Program-made: the position numbers and the translations under genes
Shown here: positions 1-4,146 of the stretch, in pieces
How positions within the stretch are numbered: the first letter of the stretch is position 1
Layout of the letters: the number at the start of each line of letters is the position of its first letter
NCBI GenBank assembly: GCA_937934635.1
Contig: CALGZD010000032.1
Location: 1 to 5,863 of the forward strand
DNA: 5,863 nt
Source of the DNA: an uncultured Deinococcales bacterium
GTDB lineage: Bacteria > Deinococcota > Deinococci > Deinococcales > Trueperaceae
Reading direction: 5' to 3'
Notes under the pieces: model-generated
Told to the model about the DNA's origin: nothing
Databases searched by the model: none
The model's input: the letters and a program-made list of their open reading frames with translations, nothing else

Positions 1-70
1 TTTTCATGTCACAACTATTACAAACTAACTGAACGAATCTTCAGTTTCTTTCAGGTGTGAACTATCCATA

Positions 71-127
71 ACTTTATAAACTTATAACTATAGGAATTAG
101 GAAAAAGGATTGGATTTGGAGATATAC
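71..127 (+). promoter_or_regulatory. Leader and ribosome binding site of the repeat-protein gene
   Basis: A GGAG Shine-Dalgarno core at 118-121 lies 6 bases before the ATG at 128, and this decides the start over the in-frame TTG at 110, which has only a poorly placed AGGA and would put extra residues ahead of a normal signal peptide. Upstream are -10-like hexamers TATAAA (75-80) and TATAAC (83-88), but neither has a convincing -35 at 16-18 bases, so the promoter itself is uncertain. Bases 1-70 show no gene or clear structure. Confidence 0.55.
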
Positions 128-1606
128 ATGAAAGCAATAAAAGTTTTTTTAGTAATGATTACAGTATCATTTCTCTCACCAAGTTTCGCAACAGAGGGAA
201 ATTTTTTTGGACAGATTGGTGAGTTTTTAGATAACTTAGATGTTGAGTTCACAGTTACGGCGCCAGTTGTTCAACAACAGCCTGTAATTAGACAACCTGT
301 AGTTAGACAACCAGTTGTCATTCAACAGCCTGTAGTTAGACAGCCTGTAGTAGTTAGACAACCTGTAGTAGTTCAGCAACCAGTTGTCATTCAACAACCT
401 GTACAAGCCGACTACCCAGTGTTAGCAAACGACTGTACTAGAGGTAATAACGGACGGGGTCTTGGGAATGGAAATGGTAGAGGTAATAATGGCAGAGGTT
501 TAGGAAATGGTGGCAGCAATAGAGGCTGTACCCCTCCTCCGAGAACTGTAACGCCTGCTCCAAGCTATCAGCCAATACCAACAACACCTTCATGTGATTA
601 TAACTGTGGCGGTAGTACTTCAGCGTCAGGTGACAGCTATAACACTGATGTTGTCGTAACAACAACACCGACCTATACAGCACCAGCACCGACCTATACA
701 GCACCGACTTATACATACATTGCACCATCAACAAGTCATACAACAACGTCAACTGGTTACATGGGCTATGCATCTTATCAAGCTTACTTAGATGCCTATC
801 ATACAGCAGGTCAAACTACAACAACACCGACCTATACAGCACCAGCACAGACGTATACACCATCAACAAGTTATACAACAACATCAACTGGCTACAATGG
901 CTATGCATCTTACCAAGATTACTTAGATAACTACTATGCAGCAGATTCTGGCTGTAGTAGTAACTGCTCAGGTCAAACCCATACAGCAACTACAACACAT
1001 ACATCAACAACATCAAACGGTTACATGGGCTATGCATCTTACCAAGATTATCTAGATGCCTATCATACTGCTGAGCAAGTAACACCAACCTATACTTACA
1101 CAACACCTAGAACTACTTACACAACACCTATAACGACAACGACACACACAAGCTCAACTGGTTATAACGGTTATGCGTCTTATCAAGACTACTTAGATGC
1201 TTATTATGCTGCGGACTCAGGTTGTAACAGCGGATGTGGTAACACAGAACCAAGCTATAGTTACATTACACCGCAACCAGCACCAGCACCACAGCCTGCA
1301 CCAACCTATACAGCACATGCATCAATCAGCTATACACCAGTATCACACGGTTATGTTGATTTACATCACAACCAAGGTTACAGCATCGACAGTGGTATTT
1401 CATTCAGACTAATCAACATCGAGAATGGCTGTTGCGGTGATTCAGTACTAGTGATAGGGATTATAGAAAATAATACGCCTCGCCAAATGCGTGTAAACCT
1501 AACACGTGGTCAAGAATCATATGTAAATATTGGTCATAAGCGTTTAGAACTCATCGGGCTCGAGCAAAGCGGTTCTAATCAGTACGTCCGTTGCTACCTA
1601 AACTAA
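128..1606 (+). CDS. Secreted repeat-rich protein with four GYxGYASYQxYLDxY modules
   Basis: I do not recognise this 492-residue protein as a named family. Residues 1-21 form a Sec signal peptide (Lys at 2 and 5, hydrophobic core, SFA before Thr22), so it should be exported. Regions in order: a QPV repeat tract (46-93, eight QPV units every 5-6 residues); a tandem 13-residue RGNNGRGLGNG-type repeat (105-130); a Thr/Tyr/Pro-rich stretch; four modules GYxGYASYQxYLDxYxxA at 210-227, 255-272, 298-315 and 345-362; a PAPAP spacer (383-392); and a non-repetitive C-terminal domain of about 95 residues (398-492) that alternates hydrophobic and polar residues like a beta-sandwich. Three C-x3-C pairs (156/160, 276/280, 366/370), CC at 435-436 and Cys489 could form disulfides or bind metal. 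The composition fits a surface, matrix or adhesive protein, which is inference. It appears monocistronic, ending at its own terminator. The gene and secretion calls are firm; function is unknown. Confidence 0.85.
   Translation: MKAIKVFLVMITVSFLSPSFATEGNFFGQIGEFLDNLDVEFTVTAPVVQQQPVIRQPVVRQPVVIQQPVVRQPVVVRQPVVVQQPVVIQQPVQADYPVLANDCTRGNNGRGLGNGNGRGNNGRGLGNGGSNRGCTPPPRTVTPAPSYQPIPTTPSCDYNCGGSTSASGDSYNTDVVVTTTPTYTAPAPTYTAPTYTYIAPSTSHTTTSTGYMGYASYQAYLDAYHTAGQTTTTPTYTAPAQTYTPSTSYTTTSTGYNGYASYQDYLDNYYAADSGCSSNCSGQTHTATTTHTSTTSNGYMGYASYQDYLDAYHTAEQVTPTYTYTTPRTTYTTPITTTTHTSSTGYNGYASYQDYLDAYYAADSGCNSGCGNTEPSYSYITPQPAPAPQPAPTYTAHASISYTPVSHGYVDLHHNQGYSIDSGISFRLINIENGCCGDSVLVIGIIENNTPRQMRVNLTRGQESYVNIGHKRLELIGLEQSGSNQYVRCYLN
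263..406 (+). repeat. In-frame QPV repeat tract
   Basis: This stretch encodes residues 46-93, with eight QPV units starting at residues 51, 56, 61, 67, 72, 78, 84 and 90, separated by V, I, R or Q. Some DNA copies are nearly identical: 308-334 and 377-403 differ at one base, which suggests recent duplication or slippage. An extended Pro-rich linker that holds the rest of the protein away from the cell surface is one possible role, by inference. Confidence 0.85.
440..517 (+). repeat. Two tandem copies of a 39-bp Gly/Asn/Arg repeat
   Basis: Residues 105-117 and 118-130 each begin RGNNGRGLGNG, and RGC follows as the start of a broken third copy. The stretch is Gly/Asn-rich with regularly spaced arginines. 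It is likely flexible and cationic, and it is flanked by Cys103 and Cys134. The repeat is in frame and belongs to the coding sequence. Confidence 0.85.
755..1213 (+). repeat. Four-module array with A-B-A-B order
   Basis: The 54-bp modules lie at 755-808, 890-943, 1019-1072 and 1160-1213. Modules 1 and 3 read GYMGYASYQ and end YHTA. Modules 2 and 4 read GYNGYASYQ and end YYAADSGC, followed by a C-x3-C pair. The linkers are Thr/Tyr/Pro-rich and vary in length, giving starts 45, 43 and 47 residues apart. This pattern implies duplication of one module and then duplication of the pair. The conserved core is Tyr-rich with acidic residues (YQDYLDAY). I do not know a named domain that matches it. Confidence 0.85.
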
Positions 1607-1644
1607 ACACAGGACATTAGTCGTAAAAATAAGTCTTAAAAATC

Positions 1645-1675
1645 AATACCCCAGAGTAATTCTGGGGTATTTTTT
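1645..1675 (+). terminator. Rho-independent terminator
   Basis: A perfect 11-bp stem (1645-1655 pairing with 1661-1671, core ACCCCAGA/TCTGGGGT) encloses the loop GTAAT and runs into TTTTT. It begins 38 bases after the stop codon of the repeat-protein gene and should separate that gene from the small membrane-protein gene downstream. There is an A-run a few bases before the stem (1638-1642), so weak termination of leftward transcripts is also possible. Confidence 0.92.
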
Positions 1676-1703
1676 ATGTAGTATTCTTATTGCCCAGTCC
1701 ATA

Positions 1704-1732
1704 TTCAAACACAACCTTCTTCGTGTTAAGAT
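1704..1732 (+). promoter_or_regulatory. Putative promoter of the small membrane-protein gene
   Basis: TTCAAA (1704-1709) and TAAGAT (1727-1732) are spaced by 17 bases, each matching the sigma70 hexamers at about four of six positions. The 8-bp palindrome TACTAGTA (1732-1739) overlaps the expected transcription start. An 8-bp inverted repeat, TATTGCCC (1688-1695) and GGGCAATA (1742-1749), brackets the whole promoter. Its position after a strong terminator supports a separate promoter here. Confidence 0.45.
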
Positions 1733-1758
1733 ACTAGTACAGGGCAATATTTAACTTT

Positions 1759-2094
1759 ATGGATTTACAGCTACTAGCCATCATCGTACTTATTACAAAT
1801 GCACTCATACATAGCTTTTTATTTGCTCGTAAAATCTTCACGGGCGCAATTTTCTTTGTTCCTATGTATCTACTGATTGCAGGGCTCATTTTTTGGGGCT
1901 CGAGATCAGTTTTTTATCTTGGCATAGTTATTCCACTTATTGACGCCATCAATCTTCTATTTACCAATCGTCAATTTCCAAGACACAAAGGACTTGCCTA
2001 TTCCATCATTTTACTCAATATTGTAGTCATCATTGTTTGTAGATGGTTGTTTTTTGTACGTGGTACACCGTTAAGGTTTCAGTTTTTCCTCTAA
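1759..2094 (+). CDS. Small four-helix membrane protein, unknown function
   Basis: I do not recognise this 111-residue protein. It has about four hydrophobic segments (residues 4-21, 28-46, 51-69 and 79-99) and a short basic C-terminal tail (RGTPLRF). The segments are joined by short loops containing RK at 24-25, Arg49 and a basic loop RQFPRHK at 71-77, so the protein should be in the inner membrane. There is no signal peptide distinct from the first helix and no obvious catalytic motif. The ATG at 1759 has only AGGG about 14 bases upstream, which is too far for a good Shine-Dalgarno site, so the start is less certain. The gene follows a terminator, has its own promoter candidate, and ends 2 bases before the stop of the convergent methyltransferase gene. 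The long hydrophobic pattern argues for a real gene. Confidence 0.68.
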   Translation: MDLQLLAIIVLITNALIHSFLFARKIFTGAIFFVPMYLLIAGLIFWGSRSVFYLGIVIPLIDAINLLFTNRQFPRHKGLAYSIILLNIVVIIVCRWLFFVRGTPLRFQFFL

Positions 2095-2096
2095 GT

Positions 2097-2768
2097 CTAT
2101 CTATACTTCTGAGCCCACACTTCACTGTAAAGCAATCCTGCTAAAAATGTCTTGCTCTCTGAGAGCTGCAATTCTTTTTCAAGCAAGCATTTAGGATTAG
2201 CTAAATAGCCTGTTGAAATATCTGTTTGCCAACGAAAAAAGCGGTACATAATCCAAATGAGGCTTTGCCCTATATATTTCATAACGCCATGTTGAGGTTT
2301 TTGAAAATCTGCGACAACCCATTTGCCATTTTGTTGCAAAGTTTTTGCTAGTTTGGGAACAAGCAACTCTAGTTGATGCTGCGTAAAGTTGTCTAAAAAG
2401 AAGAGAGAAACAATCGCATCATAGTGATTCGACTTGTAGCAATAGCTTAGTGCATCAGCGTGAATGAAGTTCACAGTCTCTATAGATAATCCTGCGACCT
2501 TCAGCCTTTGCTTACTTCGCTCCAACATACCTTCGCTACTATCAATACAATCTACCTGACAATGTGGCTTGAATTTCAAAAGTTCTTTTAAAAAACGTCC
2601 ATCTCCTTCACCTAAAATCAAAACCTTTTGTGCATCTTGCAAAGCATCAATCTGCGCCAAACGTGCTTTCTGTAACCAAGGACCAAACACAATAGTTTCT
2701 AACAACTGATAGATATTACTCAGACGGTTATAGCTTTTCGCTTTTGGTTGATAGTTAGTTGCCTTCAT
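2097..2768 (-). CDS. Class I SAM-dependent methyltransferase
   Basis: This 223-residue protein has the Rossmann-like methyltransferase fold in the expected order. Motif I is LILGEGDGRF (50-59), the SAM-binding glycine loop. The acidic residue ending strand 2 is Asp76 in CIDSSEGML. HADAL (103-107) is the adenine-contacting loop. Motif IV is YDAIVSLFFLDNF (116-128), and strand 5 is GKWVVADF (148-155). The N-terminal part (YNRLSNIYQLLETIVFG) is like that of ubiquinone/menaquinone-type and other small-molecule methyltransferases. The substrate cannot be read from the sequence. A hydrophobic stretch at 165-178 (IGQSLIWIMYRFF) may contact lipid or a hydrophobic substrate, by inference. No signal peptide is seen, so it should be cytoplasmic. 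No good Shine-Dalgarno site precedes the ATG. It is divergent from the protease gene and convergent with the small membrane-protein gene. The fold is secure; the role is unknown. Confidence 0.9.
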   Translation of the reverse strand: MKATNYQPKAKSYNRLSNIYQLLETIVFGPWLQKARLAQIDALQDAQKVLILGEGDGRFLKELLKFKPHCQVDCIDSSEGMLERSKQRLKVAGLSIETVNFIHADALSYCYKSNHYDAIVSLFFLDNFTQHQLELLVPKLAKTLQQNGKWVVADFQKPQHGVMKYIGQSLIWIMYRFFRWQTDISTGYLANPKCLLEKELQLSESKTFLAGLLYSEVWAQKYR

Positions 2769-2823
2769 AGTGACTTTAAATACTGCAAGTAAAATGCCTT
2801 TAAGTGGGGCTCTCTTTGGAATT

Positions 2824-2852
2824 ATGATATCCGTATTAGTAAAATGTGAGAA
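2824..2852 (-). promoter_or_regulatory. Putative promoter of the methyltransferase gene
   Basis: Read on the minus strand, TTCTCA (2852-2847) and TATCAT (2829-2824) are separated by 17 bases and match the sigma70 consensus at four and five of six positions. The start would fall near 2817 and leave a leader of about 50 bases. It overlaps the rightward promoter of the protease gene, so the two may compete for polymerase. Confidence 0.55.
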
Positions 2853-2865
2853 TTTATGCTATAAT
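2836..2865 (+). promoter_or_regulatory. Extended -10 promoter of the calpain-like gene
   Basis: TGCTATAAT at 2857-2865 is a perfect extended -10 element. The -35 region is weak (TTAGTA at 2836-2841, 18-base spacer), as is usual for extended -10 promoters. Transcription would start near 2871-2873, downstream of the in-frame TTG at 2868. That argues against the TTG start and for the ATG at 2898. Confidence 0.7.
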
Positions 2866-2884
2866 CTTTGATTAGGGAGAATTC

Positions 2885-2889
2885 GGGGA
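2885..2889 (+). promoter_or_regulatory. Ribosome binding site of the calpain-like gene
   Basis: GGGGA ends 8 bases before the ATG at 2898. Together with the predicted transcription start near 2872, it decides this start. A second purine run, AGGGAGA at 2874-2880, is too far from the ATG to be the main site. Confidence 0.65.
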
Positions 2890-2897
2890 TATGTTAC

Positions 2898-4145
2898 ATG
2901 AAAAAACAGGCAGTCGCTACCAATACAGTAGCTACATTAGCAAAACACAAAAAACTCAAAACCCTACTATCAAAAAGGATTGTGTGGGTTCTAAGCACAC
3001 TTCTTATCTATCTATTTGTTCTTGCATGTTTTAGTTTAACCAGAGCAAATGACATCATCAACGACACAATAACTAGCACAACAACTAGCACAACAACTAA
3101 TCTAGTAAATATCGCAGATCCAAACATCTCTCATTTGCCAGAACATGGCATTGTCTACACACCAGCAGACCTACCCTTTCAACGGTTTAGAGGTCCACTA
3201 TTTTCAGAAGGTGTTTCGCCGATAGATGTACGTCAAGGTCGCTTTTCAGATTGTTACCTGATGGCAGCAGTCTCAGCAGTGGCAGCCGTACGTCCACATG
3301 CCATCACAGACATCTTAGAAGATAATGGCAATGGTAGTTTTGACGGCAACTTTTTTGAACCTGACCAGAGCTTCGAAGTCTATACCGAAGAAGTTGCACC
3401 TTTAGTTCGTAGCGCAACAGCCATCACAGTTGATGCTGATTTTCCAATCGCAGCTCGTGAGGAAGTCGCCTACCCATTCAATGCTGGCGAGCTTGTTTAT
3501 GGTCGTGCTAGAGAAGTTTCTCCCAATGAATACGAGCTTTGGCCGATTGTAGTTGAGAAGATGCTAGCCATTCGCCAAAGCCGACGTTCAAACTTACCTG
3601 AAGATACTTACGCAGCCATTCACCAATACGGCTTTACTGGAGATTCAGGCAGCATCATGAGTGCCTTGACTGGTTTTCATAGTGAGCGCTTAGGAGTACA
3701 GGGCGTACACATCAACGATGTTTATCTGCGCTTAGCCACCAACTATAATTTAGGCTATCCAACGGTTATCAACACCTACAGCAACTATGCAAAATACGAA
3801 AATACAGGCATTCATGCAGATCACAACTACGTCATGCTAGAAGTCGATGATTATCCTGAAAACCCTGAAGATGGAACGCTTTTCCGTGTCAAAATCTATA
3901 ACCCTTGGGGTTACAGCGAACCAGGTGAACCTTGGGAAGGTGATGGCATCTTTTGGATGTCTGACACTGAGTTCATGAAACACTTTTTGTCTGTGGTGTG
4001 GGTTGAGCCTTTGGATGCTATTGAGCTTGCATTAACTAGTCCTATTCAATCGCTTCCGACAGATGGACCTATATCTAATCCGATATCTAATCCTGAAGCT
4101 ACCTCTGAAACTTCAACGGAGCCTGCTGTAACAACTAACGAATAA
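2898..4145 (+). CDS. Exported or membrane-anchored calpain-type cysteine protease
   Basis: This 415-residue protein carries a calpain (peptidase family C2) catalytic core. QGRFSDCYLMAAVSA supplies the oxyanion Gln113 and nucleophile Cys119, with the same six-residue spacing as in calpains. Next come ELWPIVVEK (213-221), the WxxxxEK signature, and GDSGSIMSALTGF (248-260). HNYVMLEV gives catalytic His309, and IYNPWG gives Asn335 with Trp337. All catalytic positions are present, so it is probably active. The N-terminus is basic (KHKKLKTLLSKR), followed by one hydrophobic segment (28-46) ending TRA-ND. That could be a cleavable signal peptide, an anchor, or a poor lipobox (VLAC, Cys44). A Thr/Ser/Asn-rich linker (58-68) follows. 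The tail after about 371 is Pro/Ser/Thr-rich, with no calpain C2-like or EF-hand domain. Classical calpains are cytosolic eukaryotic calcium-dependent proteases; bacterial homologues exist but are sporadic. Substrate and calcium dependence are unknown. It is convergent with the transporter gene. Confidence 0.88.
   Translation: MKKQAVATNTVATLAKHKKLKTLLSKRIVWVLSTLLIYLFVLACFSLTRANDIINDTITSTTTSTTTNLVNIADPNISHLPEHGIVYTPADLPFQRFRGPLFSEGVSPIDVRQGRFSDCYLMAAVSAVAAVRPHAITDILEDNGNGSFDGNFFEPDQSFEVYTEEVAPLVRSATAITVDADFPIAAREEVAYPFNAGELVYGRAREVSPNEYELWPIVVEKMLAIRQSRRSNLPEDTYAAIHQYGFTGDSGSIMSALTGFHSERLGVQGVHINDVYLRLATNYNLGYPTVINTYSNYAKYENTGIHADHNYVMLEVDDYPENPEDGTLFRVKIYNPWGYSEPGEPWEGDGIFWMSDTEFMKHFLSVVWVEPLDAIELALTSPIQSLPTDGPISNPISNPEATSETSTEPAVTTNE
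3071..3099 (+). repeat. 12-bp tandem repeat in the protease linker
   Basis: AACTAGCACAAC occurs at 3071-3082 and 3083-3094, with a partial third copy (AACTA) at 3095-3099. It encodes a TSTT repeat just after the export segment. It keeps the frame, so copy-number change would only lengthen or shorten the linker between the membrane and the catalytic core. Confidence 0.85.
4071..4094 (+). repeat. 12-bp tandem repeat in the protease C-terminal tail
   Basis: ATATCTAATCC plus one variable base is repeated at 4071-4082 and 4083-4094 and encodes a duplicated ISNP in the disordered tail. Like the linker repeat it is a multiple of three, so expansion or contraction would be tolerated. Confidence 0.8.
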
Positions 4146-4146
4146 C

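Noticed and set aside
110..130. TTG at 110 as start of the repeat-protein gene
   Set aside because: The ATG at 128 has GGAG at proper spacing and starts a normal signal peptide; the TTG would add an acidic residue pair ahead of it.
438..773. Minus-strand open frame of 111 codons inside the repeat-protein gene
   Set aside because: It is a shadow of the repetitive plus-strand coding sequence: it has an unnatural Tyr/Leu/His-rich composition, no promoter or ribosome site, and no family likeness.
755..1213. CRISPR-like array because of evenly spaced repeats
   Set aside because: The repeats are in frame, diverge at third codon positions, lack dyad symmetry and are joined by Thr/Tyr/Pro coding linkers rather than unique spacers.
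1197..1412. Plus-strand open frame of 71 codons in another frame of the repeat-protein gene
   Set aside because: It has His/Gln-rich low complexity produced by reading the Thr/Pro repeat out of frame, while the main frame has a signal peptide and conserved modules.
2868..2900. TTG at 2868 as start of the calpain-like gene
   Set aside because: It lies between the TATAAT box (2860-2865) and the predicted transcription start, so it would probably not be in the mRNA; the ATG at 2898 has GGGGA upstream.
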